This document shows positions 4,933 to 13,094 of a stretch of DNA of 13,094 nt, piece after piece. The notes beneath the pieces are model-generated. The model worked only from the letters and a program-made list of their open reading frames with translations, was not told where the DNA came from and searched no databases. Numbering within the stretch: the stretch's first letter is position 1; each line of letters opens with the position of its first letter. Origin of the DNA: Nanobdellota archaeon (lineage in GTDB: Archaea; Nanobdellota; Nanobdellia; Pacearchaeales; GW2011-AR1); contig JAHJRR010000006.1 of the NCBI GenBank assembly GCA_018830685.1, positions 1-13,094 on the forward strand, written 5' to 3'. Both the position numbers and the translations under genes were made by a program.

Positions 4933-6153
4933 ATGAAAGCTGAACTAAACAAAATTTTTGATTCGTTTGATAATAATAGAATTTTTAATGATAAGTCTGT
5001 GTTGCAATCAAATTATCGGCCAGAGGAGATACCTCATAGAGAAGAACAGATAAAACAATTGGCATCAATTCTTGCTCCTGTTTTAAGAGGCGAGAGAACA
5101 AGTAATCTTTTTCTCTATGGTAAAACTGGAACGGGCAAGACTCTTTCTATTTTATATCTTAAAGATGAATTGATTAAACGTTCTAAACTTAATGAGAATG
5201 AAGGAAGCATTCCATTGAATATTGAATACTTAAATTGTAAATTAAAGAAAGTGTCTGATACTGAATATAGGATTCTTGCTGAATTGATAAGGAAGTTAGG
5301 GGGAAAGATTTCTGATACAGGTCTTCCTACTGAGACCGTTTATAATAAGTTCATTGAGCTTGTTGATTCTAAAAGTCAGTTTCTCCTCTTAATTTTGGAT
5401 GAGATAGACCAAGCGGTGAAAAAAATTTCGAGTGATTTTTTGTATAATCTTACTCGTTTAAATTCAGAACTTTCTAGGACACAGATTGGAATCATAGGAA
5501 TAAGTAACGATTTGACTTTTTTAGATGGGATTGATCCAAGGGTTAGGAGTTCACTTTCAGAGGAAGAGATTGTATTTCCTCCCTATAATGCGATTCAGTT
5601 ACAAGAAATCTTGAACACAAGGTCAAAGATGGCATTTAAGCCAGGAGTCGTTGAGGAGGGCGTGGTGCAGAAGTGTGCTGCCTTTGCTGCCAGAGAACAT
5701 GGGGATGCTAGAAGAGCGTTAGATTTGCTTAGGGTTGCTGGGGAGTTAGCTGAGAGGGATGGTGCAAGTAAAATTTTGTTGAAACATATAGATGGGGCGA
5801 ATGTGAAAATAGAAAGAGATAAGATTTTAGATGTTATTAAAACCGAGCCGAAGCAGTTCCAGTATGTTTTGCATTCAATCATTTCAATTTCTGAGAAAAA
5901 TAACGGTGAGCCTTTTTTTACCGGAGATGTTTATAACCATTATCAAGATGTTTGTTTGAAGAATAATTCAGAGGTTTTGACGCAGAGGAGAGTAGGGGAT
6001 ATTATTCAGGAATTTGATATGTTGGGAATAATCAATGTTAGAGTTATTTCAAAAGGTCGTGGGGGTAGAATGAGAGAGATTAAGCTTGCAATTTCAAAAA
6101 GTATTATTGAAAAGGCCAAACAGATTATTGAAGAATCTTTAGATTATAGATAA
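4933..6153 (+). CDS. cdc6: ORC1-type DNA replication initiator Orc1/Cdc6
   Basis: An AAA+ initiator that recognises the replication origin and helps load the MCM helicase. Numbering from the upstream GTG (4924), Walker A is GKTGTGKT (66-73), Walker B is LLLILDEID (154-162), sensor 1 centres on Asn195, the arginine-finger region is DPRVRSS (204-210) and sensor 2 is GDARRALDLL (260-269). The C-terminal 100 residues form the winged helix that contacts origin DNA, ending with RVGDIIQEFDMLGIINV and a basic beta-wing. Length (about 406-409 residues) is normal and all ATPase residues are present, so it should be active. I chose the ATG at 4933 over the GTG at 4924; neither has a clear ribosome binding site and a stop codon directly precedes the GTG. 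It leads the operon with both PolD subunits, the order known from Pyrococcus, and lies beside the candidate origin. Confidence 0.97.
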   Translation: MKAELNKIFDSFDNNRIFNDKSVLQSNYRPEEIPHREEQIKQLASILAPVLRGERTSNLFLYGKTGTGKTLSILYLKDELIKRSKLNENEGSIPLNIEYLNCKLKKVSDTEYRILAELIRKLGGKISDTGLPTETVYNKFIELVDSKSQFLLLILDEIDQAVKKISSDFLYNLTRLNSELSRTQIGIIGISNDLTFLDGIDPRVRSSLSEEEIVFPPYNAIQLQEILNTRSKMAFKPGVVEEGVVQKCAAFAAREHGDARRALDLLRVAGELAERDGASKILLKHIDGANVKIERDKILDVIKTEPKQFQYVLHSIISISEKNNGEPFFTGDVYNHYQDVCLKNNSEVLTQRRVGDIIQEFDMLGIINVRVISKGRGGRMREIKLAISKSIIEKAKQIIEESLDYR

Positions 6154-6157
6154 TAGA

Positions 6158-7726
6158 ATGGAATCAAAAGAAATTTTAAGCTATTGCGTTGATAAGGGTT
6201 TATTGATAGATCCTGGTTTATTGAATCTGCTTAGTGAGACAAATGATTTGGAGTCTGCGAAACTTATTATTGAGGGGCTCAGAAACCATACACGCCAGAG
6301 AATAATTACTAAGACACTTTTTGAACAGAATAAAGAGAAGATGTCTGAGTTTTTTTTGACCTTGCCAGGCAAAGATCCAAAAAATATGGAGAGGCTTAAG
6401 ATAAAATTGGGTTTGCAGATAGAAATTTCAAAGGAAAATTTTAGTAGCTTTCCTTTGAAGAAGATTAATTTGAGAAGGGGAGAGGTTTCTTTGGATGATG
6501 ATTTAATTAAAGTTGATTTCTCTACATCTGTTTCTAATAAAAAAATAGAGGTGGGAGATTTTGTCAAGAATCTGAGGGATAGGTTTAATCAGACTAGGAA
6601 AATTTTGCAAGATCATAGCGAATTGGATGAGCTTGTGTCGATAAATAAATTGTCGAGAGGAAGAAAGTCTTCGATAATTGGAATTATTTATAGCAAGAGC
6701 GTGACTAAGAACAAGAATATTTTGATGGAGGTTGAAGATCTCACTGGGAGGACCCGTGTTTTAGTTAATCAGAATCGACCGGAAATATATCAACAAGCAG
6801 AAGATATTGCCTTAGATTCTGTTGTTGGGTTTAGTGGTTCTGGAGATAATGAAATCTTTTTTGCAAATGGAATTGTATTTCCTGATGCGTCGATTTCAGA
6901 GAAGAAATATGCTTCAAATGAAGAGTATGCTTTATTTATTGGAGATGTTCATTATGGAAGTAAGTTGTTTATGGGAAATCAGTTTAGTAAATTTATTGAT
7001 TATCTTAATGGGAAGACGGGGGCTGAGGAAGTGAAAAAGATAAAATATCTTTTTATTGTAGGCGATTTAATTGCGGGGGTGGGGGTTTATCCGGGTCAGA
7101 ATCATGAATTGGTTATTGATGATCTTGAGGCACAGTTTCAGGGGTTTGCTGAACTTTTGGGAAAGATAAGGAGTGATATCAAAATAATTATTTCCCCCGG
7201 AAATCATGATGGTGTTCGTTTGCTTGAGCCACAGCCTCCTTTTGATGAGAAATATGCTTGGCCCTTATATAACATGAAAAATGTAATCATTACAGGGAAT
7301 CCTGCTGCAGTGAACATTGCTGCATCAGAGAATTTTTCAGGGTTTGATCTTTTGACATATCACGGGTTTTCGTATCCCTTTTATGCTAACAATACTCCCT
7401 CTCTAATTAAAAGTGGTCTGAATTCTCCTGATAAAATTATGGCTTATCTTTTGAAGAATAGACATCTTGCTCCGACTTATTCCTCTTCACAGTATATTCC
7501 TTTAGAAGAAGATAGTTTGGTGATAAAAAATGTTCCTGATATTTTCGTTTCTGGACATACGCATAAGTGTGCAGTTACATCTTATAATAATATTCTTTTG
7601 ATTTCAACTTCTTCATGGGAGGGGGAAACTGAGTTTCAGAAGAGGGTTGGAAATAAGCCTGATTTTTGTAAGGTTCCGATGATAAATTTGAAGACGAGGG
7701 AAATTAAACTTTTGGATTTTGAATAA
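6158..7726 (+). CDS. polB: DNA polymerase D small subunit (DP1), 3'-5' exonuclease
   Basis: The small subunit of the archaeal replicative polymerase PolD; it supplies proofreading and holds the large subunit. Of 522 residues, about 1-160 are the less conserved N-terminal region and linker. About 171-202 fit an OB fold (SSIIGIIYSKSVTKNKN through TGRTRVLVN), and 258-522 form the calcineurin-like phosphoesterase domain. Metal-binding motifs are complete: GDVH (262-265), GDL (302-304), GNHD (348-351), the YHG His402 and GHTH (466-469). The typical PolD stretches YPGQ (311-314) and LEPQPPF (356-362) confirm identity. The first motif is GDVH where many relatives have SDIH, a mild variation. It starts four bases after the cdc6 stop, and its TAA shares one base with the ATG of DP2, so expression is tightly linked. 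Confidence 0.97.
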   Translation: MESKEILSYCVDKGLLIDPGLLNLLSETNDLESAKLIIEGLRNHTRQRIITKTLFEQNKEKMSEFFLTLPGKDPKNMERLKIKLGLQIEISKENFSSFPLKKINLRRGEVSLDDDLIKVDFSTSVSNKKIEVGDFVKNLRDRFNQTRKILQDHSELDELVSINKLSRGRKSSIIGIIYSKSVTKNKNILMEVEDLTGRTRVLVNQNRPEIYQQAEDIALDSVVGFSGSGDNEIFFANGIVFPDASISEKKYASNEEYALFIGDVHYGSKLFMGNQFSKFIDYLNGKTGAEEVKKIKYLFIVGDLIAGVGVYPGQNHELVIDDLEAQFQGFAELLGKIRSDIKIIISPGNHDGVRLLEPQPPFDEKYAWPLYNMKNVIITGNPAAVNIAASENFSGFDLLTYHGFSYPFYANNTPSLIKSGLNSPDKIMAYLLKNRHLAPTYSSSQYIPLEEDSLVIKNVPDIFVSGHTHKCAVTSYNNILLISTSSWEGETEFQKRVGNKPDFCKVPMINLKTREIKLLDFE

Positions 7727-10700
7727 TGAATACTGAACAATACTTGAAAAACATTGAAGAAGAGACGAAGAAAGTTTATGCTGTTGCTAATGAGGCTAGG
7801 GCAAAGGGATTTGATCCTGCAACAAAGGTTGAGATTCCTCTTGCGAGAAGTTTGGCAGAAAAGGTGGTTGGACTTATCCTTACTCTTTATCCTCAGATAG
7901 AAAATTCTGGAATTGTTGAAAGAATTTTGGAGCTAGAGAAAGATCATGGTAAACTGGATCCTATGGTTTCTTTTAAAATTGCAGAAGAGGTTGCAAAACA
8001 GAAGTTCTGTAAATTTTCAAGTTTGCTTGAGGCGATTGAAGCTGGAATAAGAGTGGGGTTTGCTTACACAACTCTTGGAGTAGTGTCTTCACCAATTGAA
8101 GGATTTACTGGTTTGGAATTAGGAAAAACTAAGGAAGGAAAGGATTATTTTGTTGCTTCTTTTTCTGGGCCAATAAGAAGTGCGGGAACCACTGCTTCTT
8201 GTTTGGCTTTGATGATGATTGATTATCTCAGAGAGATGTTTGGGTATGCTAAGTATGATCCTACGCCCGACGAGGTTTCGAGATACTGGACAGAGAATCA
8301 AGATTATCATGATCGTGTGACTAATCTCCAGTATTTTCCGACGAAGGAAGAGGCTATGTTTTTAGCACAAAATCTTCCAATTCAGATTGATGGAGATCCT
8401 ACTGAGAAATTGGAGGTTTCTAATTATAAAAATCTTGAAAGGATGAAGACAAATAATATTCGTGGTGGGATGTGCCTTATTTTTTCTGAAGGACTTGCAC
8501 AGAAGGCTGCGAAAGGGATGAGGCTTTTGGGTAAGATGAAAGATAAAGGGCTTCAGTCGACAGGATTTGATTTTCTTGGAGATTACATAAAGCTTCACGA
8601 GAAAAGAGATAAGGGAAAGACTGATGATTCTCCTACCTATATTAATGATCTTGTTGCTGGTCGTCCCGTGTTTGGACATCCATCTCGTTCGGGAGGTTTT
8701 AGATTTAGGTATGGACGTTCTCGTTCTTCGGGATTCAGTGCGGTTTCAATTCATCCTGCAACCATGGAGATGACTGACAAATTCATTGCAATAGGAACGC
8801 AGTTGAAAATTGAAAAGCCAACTAAAGGATGCATTGTTACGTCGTGTGATACTGTGGAAGGTCCAATTGTTAAAATGTTTAATGGGAGTGTGAAGAGAGT
8901 AAGGAGTGTGGAAGAGGCGAATAAACTTTACAAAGATGTGGAAGAAATAATTTATTTGGGAGATATCTTATTTCCTTTTAGTGATGTGACAAATAGAAAT
9001 GCAGTGTTGATTCGTCCGGGATATGTTGAAGAAATTTGGGGCCTTGAATTAAGGGAGAAAAATCCTGAACTAGAAAAAGGGATGGATTGTTTTAATGTTT
9101 GTTTTGATGATGCAATTAAGATAAGCAGGGAGGAAGGTGTTTCTTTGTATCCTCTTCTTATTCCCTATTGGACTGAGATTTCTAAAGGGCAATTTCTGAA
9201 TTTTCTTAGTTGGATTAAAAATTCCAGAACTAGTGGAAATCTGATTTTGCCATACACTAGGGCAGATCAGGAAAAATTTGCAGAGGGCAAAAGAGCACTT
9301 GAGCTTCTTGGATTTGAACATGATGTTTCTATTGAAAGTGTTATTGTTAAAAAAGATGAAGCGAAGAAGCTTTTTGTTAATTTAGGAATTGGTTTAGATA
9401 TATTAGATAAAGAGGAATTTTTGAAGAATCTGATTTCTCCTCTTGAAAAAAGTGCTAAGAAATCTTTTGAAAGTAATCTTAATGAGGGAGAATCTGATGG
9501 CGTTAAGATTCTTTCAATTGTGAATGGGTTTTCTAATTTTGAGATAAGAGATAAAGCTGGAGATTTTATTGGTGCGAGAATGGGTCGTCCAGAGAAGGCT
9601 AAGCTTAGGAAGCTGACAGGAAGTCCGAACGTTTTATTTTCTGTAGGAAATGAGGGCGGAAGACTTCGAAGCGTGCAGGCTGCGTGTGAGATTGGAAAAG
9701 TTTTGGGAGATTTTCCTGTTTATTGGTGCGATTTTTGTAAGAATGAAACTATTTTTCCTTTGTGTGAAATTTGTGGGAAGCAGTGTCAAAAGAGATTTTT
9801 TTGTAGAGAATGTAAAGAAACTTCAGAGAAGCCATGTGATGAGCATGAGAGTTCACAGACTCATTATTACAGAAGTGTAGATGTCTCTCATTATTTTGAA
9901 AGAGCGAAGGAAAATTTGCACTTTACAAAAACGCAGTTACCCTTGTTGATTAAGGGGATTAGGGGGACGAGCTCTGAGAGTCATTTTGTTGAGAGATTAG
10001 AGAAGGGAATTCTTAGGGCGTTGTATAATCTTCAGGTCAATAAAGATGGGACTATTCGTTTTGATGCGACTGAGATGCCACTCGTTTCATTCAAACCGAA
10101 GGAGGCATTTGTTAGTGTTGAGAAATTGAGAGAGATTGGTTATACTGAAGATGTTTATGGAAAGGAGCTCGTGGATGATAATCAGATTCTTGAGTTGAAG
10201 CCTCACGATATTCTTCTTCCGAGTTCTGCTATGTCCCCCGATGGAGGAGCAGATAAGGTTTTTATGAAAGTTGCTAATTTTATTGATGAGCTTTTGGTTA
10301 AGTTATACGGATTGAAGCCCATTTACAATGTGAAAAAGAGAGAGGATCTTGTGGGCAAATTGGGTGTTTGTATGGCGCCACACAATTGTGCAGGGGTTGT
10401 TTGTAGGATTATTGGGTTTTCTGATACTCTTGGAATGTTTGCTAGTCCATATATGCATGCGGCTATAAGAAGAGATTGTGATGGTGATGAGCTGGCAGTT
10501 ATGTTGCTTGGTGATGTGTTGTTGAATTTTTCAAAGAGCTTCTTGCCTGGGCATAGGGGTGGAACTCAAGATGCACCTCTTGTTTTAAATGCGAAGATTA
10601 ATGCGGGAGAGGTTGATGATCAGATTTTGGATTTTGAATTGACTTATGAGTATCCTCTGGAATTGTATCGTCTTGCGGATAAGAGAGAGCACTCCTCGAG

Positions 10701-11226
10701 TGTTACTGTTTACGATGTTCGGGAGGCTTTGAAAGAAGATAAGGATCCTTTTGTGGGTGTTGGGTTTACTCATGATACTGATAATATTAATGAAGGTGTT
10801 GTTTGTTCTAACTATAAAATGCTTGAGACAATGCAAGACAAGGTTCGGCATCAGATGGAGTTGGTTGAGAGGATACGGGCGGCGGATACTTCTGAAACTG
10901 CGAGGCTTGTCATCGAGAGACATTTTTTGAAGGACCTTCGTGGAAATCTTAGAAAGTTTTCAATGCAGAGTTTTAGGTGTGTGGGATGCAATGAGATTAT
11001 GAGACGGCCGTTGTTGTCTGGTGTTTGTTCTAAATGTAAAGGTAAGATTATTTTTACGACGCATGAAGGTGGGATAAAGAAATATCTTGAGCCCGCGTTG
11101 GATTTGGCTAAGAAGTACGAACTTTCTTCGTATATTCAACAGAGTCTTGAATTGACGAAGAGACATATTGAATCTGTTTTTGGAAGAGAGTTGGAGAAAC
11201 AGGAAGCGTTGGAGAAGTGGTTTTGA
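7726..11226 (+). CDS. polC: DNA polymerase D large subunit (DP2), catalytic
   Basis: The catalytic subunit of PolD, which extends DNA with a two-barrel active site like that of RNA polymerases. Length is 1166 residues, normal for an intein-free copy. The catalytic motif RRDCDGDE lies at 915-922, with Asp919 and Asp921 (and probably Asp917) as metal ligands by analogy with characterised PolD, followed by the family stretch LPGHRGGTQDAPLVLN (940-955). Cys-rich zinc sites are at about 668-707 (four CxxC-type pairs plus Cys704 and His707) and 1085-1104 (two CxxC pairs). The last eight residues, QEALEKWF, match the PCNA-interacting PIP box pattern. No intein interrupts it, although DP2 inteins are common in other archaea. 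Its ATG overlaps the DP1 stop by one base. It ends three bases from the convergent lipoprotein gene, with no obvious T-run terminator between them. Confidence 0.98.
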   Translation: MNTEQYLKNIEEETKKVYAVANEARAKGFDPATKVEIPLARSLAEKVVGLILTLYPQIENSGIVERILELEKDHGKLDPMVSFKIAEEVAKQKFCKFSSLLEAIEAGIRVGFAYTTLGVVSSPIEGFTGLELGKTKEGKDYFVASFSGPIRSAGTTASCLALMMIDYLREMFGYAKYDPTPDEVSRYWTENQDYHDRVTNLQYFPTKEEAMFLAQNLPIQIDGDPTEKLEVSNYKNLERMKTNNIRGGMCLIFSEGLAQKAAKGMRLLGKMKDKGLQSTGFDFLGDYIKLHEKRDKGKTDDSPTYINDLVAGRPVFGHPSRSGGFRFRYGRSRSSGFSAVSIHPATMEMTDKFIAIGTQLKIEKPTKGCIVTSCDTVEGPIVKMFNGSVKRVRSVEEANKLYKDVEEIIYLGDILFPFSDVTNRNAVLIRPGYVEEIWGLELREKNPELEKGMDCFNVCFDDAIKISREEGVSLYPLLIPYWTEISKGQFLNFLSWIKNSRTSGNLILPYTRADQEKFAEGKRALELLGFEHDVSIESVIVKKDEAKKLFVNLGIGLDILDKEEFLKNLISPLEKSAKKSFESNLNEGESDGVKILSIVNGFSNFEIRDKAGDFIGARMGRPEKAKLRKLTGSPNVLFSVGNEGGRLRSVQAACEIGKVLGDFPVYWCDFCKNETIFPLCEICGKQCQKRFFCRECKETSEKPCDEHESSQTHYYRSVDVSHYFERAKENLHFTKTQLPLLIKGIRGTSSESHFVERLEKGILRALYNLQVNKDGTIRFDATEMPLVSFKPKEAFVSVEKLREIGYTEDVYGKELVDDNQILELKPHDILLPSSAMSPDGGADKVFMKVANFIDELLVKLYGLKPIYNVKKREDLVGKLGVCMAPHNCAGVVCRIIGFSDTLGMFASPYMHAAIRRDCDGDELAVMLLGDVLLNFSKSFLPGHRGGTQDAPLVLNAKINAGEVDDQILDFELTYEYPLELYRLADKREHSSSVTVYDVREALKEDKDPFVGVGFTHDTDNINEGVVCSNYKMLETMQDKVRHQMELVERIRAADTSETARLVIERHFLKDLRGNLRKFSMQSFRCVGCNEIMRRPLLSGVCSKCKGKIIFTTHEGGIKKYLEPALDLAKKYELSSYIQQSLELTKRHIESVFGRELEKQEALEKWF

Positions 11227-11229
11227 ATG

Positions 11230-11687
11230 TTAGAAACAAGGACATGCTCTATCCCATTTTAACTTTATCTCTCCAAGGTCGATAGTACTTCCTCTGGTAA
11301 CTGTTGCAGAAGATTGTGCACACCATTTGTTTCCATCATAACTGTTTTGCATATAACATGCATTAATATCATAAACCCCTGCAGGAATTTCTATTAAGAA
11401 ATTTCCATTGCGGCTTGAGGAAGTTTGGTATTTTTCATTCGAAGGAGTTCTAAATGTAATCTTTACATTTTCTTGGGGGTAAATTTATTATCCTCTTGAT
11501 ATTTAATCGTGCCATTAATAAACGCTCTGCCCATAACTGTGCCTCTATTTTGTTGATCAATATTCACATCTACAGGACCTGTTATACTTACTTTTGTTTC
11601 AGAATTTCCGTTCCCACTATCAATACATCCTCCTGTAAGAACCCCAATCAAACTAGCACCTACTGAGATCTTTTGAATTAGATTCAT
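11230..11687 (-). pseudogene. Small secreted lipoprotein gene with a one-base frameshift
   Basis: The frame begins MNLIQKISVGASLIGVLTGGC: a short hydrophobic signal segment with a lipobox (LTGGC, Cys21), so the product should be lipid-anchored outside the membrane. After 71 residues the frame runs into a stop (ending PKKM). Reading on in the neighbouring frame gives 81 more convincing residues (QENVKITFRTPSNEKYQ through NGNFLIEIPAGVYDINACY), ending in CPCF at 11230. Together they make one 152-residue protein whose middle resembles a carboxypeptidase-regulatory-like (transthyretin-type) beta domain. The change of frame sits at a run of five G (11475-11479; C on the coding strand); six would restore it. 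This may be a real mutation, phase variation or a sequencing error. A TATA box 23 bases upstream supports the start. Function is unknown. Confidence 0.75.
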
Positions 11688-11702
11688 GCTTTTTAAAGGG
11701 GA

Positions 11703-11716
11703 TTTATATTTAAATA
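11703..11716 (-). promoter_or_regulatory. TATA box for the lipoprotein gene
   Basis: The minus strand reads TATTTAAATATAAA, about 23 bases before the ATG at 11687, with no Shine-Dalgarno; a leaderless transcript is likely. Confidence 0.5.
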
Positions 11717-11740
11717 ATTTTATATTTTAGAGAAGTAGTT

Positions 11741-13012
11741 TCAAATTCTCAAATAAAATATAATCGTTGGTAAAAGTAGGCAACCCATCATATTTGTTCT
11801 TCTGACGCCTAGAGAAATGCAGTATATTCCTGTGAGTGTTGAGATTGCTAAGACAGCTATTCCTTTTATTCCCGAGACGAGTGCGATTATCATGATAAGA
11901 GATGTAAGAGTTATCATGGAGATTTTTGTGTAATTTATTGAGTTTATTTTTTTAGAAATATGTCCTGAGAGATTTAGTGTGATGAAAAATGAGATGGTTC
12001 CTGAGAGAACAGTTATTATAAGAATCATGATAAAAAGAGGAGGTGTGATTTCTCCTGCTATTTGTTCTATTGCTGCTGCTGCGCCGGTTCGTGTTCTTGA
12101 TACAAGATAGAGTGCTACAAAAGAGAAGCCCATCACGAGGGTATTTGTTGCACCGAGGAGAACAAGGAAATCTTTTTGGGTTGTTTCTTTATCTTCGAAA
12201 GATTTTCCTAGCTTTCTTGAAAGAGTGTCTCCGATGATTGCAGCTTGTCCGCTGCCCAATCCGGGAAGAAGACTGAGTAGTGGAGAGGCGACGAAAGAAC
12301 CTAAGAATGCGTTCGCGAGAGGACTTGTCATTTCTTTTAATGCAGGTTTTTGATTTTCAGTATTCTGTTTTGGAATTTGAGTTTTAGTTTTGATTGTCAT
12401 GAGGAGCATTGATGCTCCGAAGAGTCCTGTCAGTAATGGTAAAAGGGGTTCATTGAGATTAAGATTTAGAACACCAAATCCAAGTGCCCCTGTAAGGAAG
12501 AAAACTAGTAACGCAAGGGATTTTTTCTTTTCTAGTGATATGAGTAATGTGGATATCAAGATTAGGAAGAGAGCCATTATTGAAATTGAAATGTTTTCTG
12601 TTAAGAGTAGATTTTTTGATAGAAAAGAATAGACTTGAGGAATTATTTTTGAAGAGGGAAATGCAATAATAATTAAGATGATTATTGCAAGTAGGCCTCC
12701 ATAACTTGCGAGAGTTATTGCCTCTTGTCCTTGACCTCTTTTTAACATTTCGTGTCCTGGGAGAACTGATAATTCTGTATCTGTGTCTGGGCAGCCAAGG
12801 AAAACCGAAGGAATGAAACTGACAAATGTGTGTGTAATTGCCATTGAAGTAATAAGTGCTATGAGATAAATTGATTCGAGGAAGAAAAATGCGGAAGCAG
12901 AGAGTGAGAGAATTATTGTGCTTATGAGATTTGTGTGAATGCCGGGAATTAAGCCTGTGAATGTTCCAAAGAGTATGCCTAAGAACATGAATAAAATTAT
13001 TTCTATTAACAT
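11741..13012 (-). CDS. TctA-family (DUF112/COG1784) integral membrane protein
   Basis: A 423-residue membrane protein related to TctA, the large membrane subunit of tripartite tricarboxylate transporters; archaeal members usually stand alone and their substrates are unknown. Hydrophobic segments run throughout, roughly ten or more. The duplicated family motif is clear: GLIPGIHTN (20-28) in the first half and LLPGLGSGQAAIIGDTLS (248-265) in the second. The first copy is followed by GCPDTDTELSVLPGHEMLKRG (73-93), also characteristic. A polar loop at about 208-230 separates the halves. No TctB or TctC partner is visible here, so a solute-binding transporter complex is not shown; another role in membrane or envelope biology is possible. 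It begins 18 bases after the end of a partial gene on the same strand, suggesting an operon continuing beyond the window. Confidence 0.88.
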   Translation of the reverse strand: MLIEIILFMFLGILFGTFTGLIPGIHTNLISTIILSLSASAFFFLESIYLIALITSMAITHTFVSFIPSVFLGCPDTDTELSVLPGHEMLKRGQGQEAITLASYGGLLAIIILIIIAFPSSKIIPQVYSFLSKNLLLTENISISIMALFLILISTLLISLEKKKSLALLVFFLTGALGFGVLNLNLNEPLLPLLTGLFGASMLLMTIKTKTQIPKQNTENQKPALKEMTSPLANAFLGSFVASPLLSLLPGLGSGQAAIIGDTLSRKLGKSFEDKETTQKDFLVLLGATNTLVMGFSFVALYLVSRTRTGAAAAIEQIAGEITPPLFIMILIITVLSGTISFFITLNLSGHISKKINSINYTKISMITLTSLIMIIALVSGIKGIAVLAISTLTGIYCISLGVRRTNMMGCLLLPTIIFYLRI

Positions 13013-13030
13013 AAATGGTTTTAGATTTTA

Positions 13031-13094
13031 CTATTGAAAATATTTTCCTTCTCTGAACTTTTTCAAGATGTGGCTTGCAGCAAGTTTCATTTTC
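13031..13094 (-). CDS. C-terminal end of an unidentified upstream gene
   Basis: On the minus strand one frame is open from the right edge for 20 codons to a TAG at 13031, reading KMKLAASHILKKFREGKYFQ. The mixed, helix-like composition and the 18-base spacing to the TctA-type gene suggest the tail of an operon partner. Too short to identify, and it could be chance. Confidence 0.35.
   Translation of the reverse strand, partial: KMKLAASHILKKFREGKYFQ

Noticed and set aside
6822..7034. Plus-strand frame of 70 codons inside DP1, and minus-strand frames across DP1, DP2 and the TctA-type gene
   Set aside because: They overlap strongly conserved domains in the true frames and have no recognisable content.
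7726..11226. Intein in DP2
   Set aside because: The conserved motifs run continuously, total length is normal for an uninterrupted protein and no splicing or endonuclease motifs are present.
13036..13047. 12-base palindrome GAAAATATTTTC as an operator
   Set aside because: Short A/T palindromes are expected by chance at this base composition, and it falls in the likely end of a coding frame.

Overview
The window reads as the chromosome of an AT-rich archaeon. It carries an Orc1/Cdc6 initiator followed directly by both subunits of the archaea-specific DNA polymerase D. Many promoters have a TATA box about 25 bases before the start codon, as expected for leaderless mRNAs. The low GC, small genes, many small HTH proteins, and the PRC-barrel and TctA-type (COG1784) proteins would suit a DPANN-type lineage such as Pacearchaeota or Woesearchaeota. 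That placement is inference; only archaeal identity is firm.

Left part (1-1500), accessory: a serine recombinase (C-terminus beyond the left edge) is translationally coupled to a small Cys-rich protein. Behind it lies a reading frame split by one in-frame TGA, and three copies of a GTGnACTTAGG element are scattered around these genes. This looks like the edge of an integrated or decaying mobile element.

Middle (1500-4466), regulators: two convergent genes (1792-2400 and 2572-3351) share one layout: N-terminal coiled coil, polar Gln/Thr-rich linker, C-terminal helix-turn-helix. Each linker is encoded by repetitive DNA. In the first, the linker DNA repeats the motif of the iteron-like repeats upstream of the gene. 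In the second, it holds a tetranucleotide tract that could switch the frame. Then come a small winged-helix protein, a conserved archaeal protein of unknown function and a PRC-barrel protein, all on the minus strand.

Origin and replication operon (4467-11226): a non-coding, very AT-rich stretch of about 450 bases separates the minus-strand genes from the plus-strand operon cdc6 - DP1 - DP2. It holds a 100-base A/T tract of about 92% AT flanked by inverted GGGTC doublets, a (GTA)9 tract and two near-identical TTTCCATA(G/C)GAAAT boxes. This is a good candidate replication origin. The polymerase operon is tightly packed (4-base gap, then a 1-base overlap). DP2 has no intein and ends in a PCNA-binding box.

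Right part (11227-13094), minus strand: a small lipoprotein gene broken by a one-base frameshift in a run of five G (C on its coding strand), a TctA-family membrane protein, and the last codons of a further gene. No tRNA, rRNA or CRISPR array was seen.
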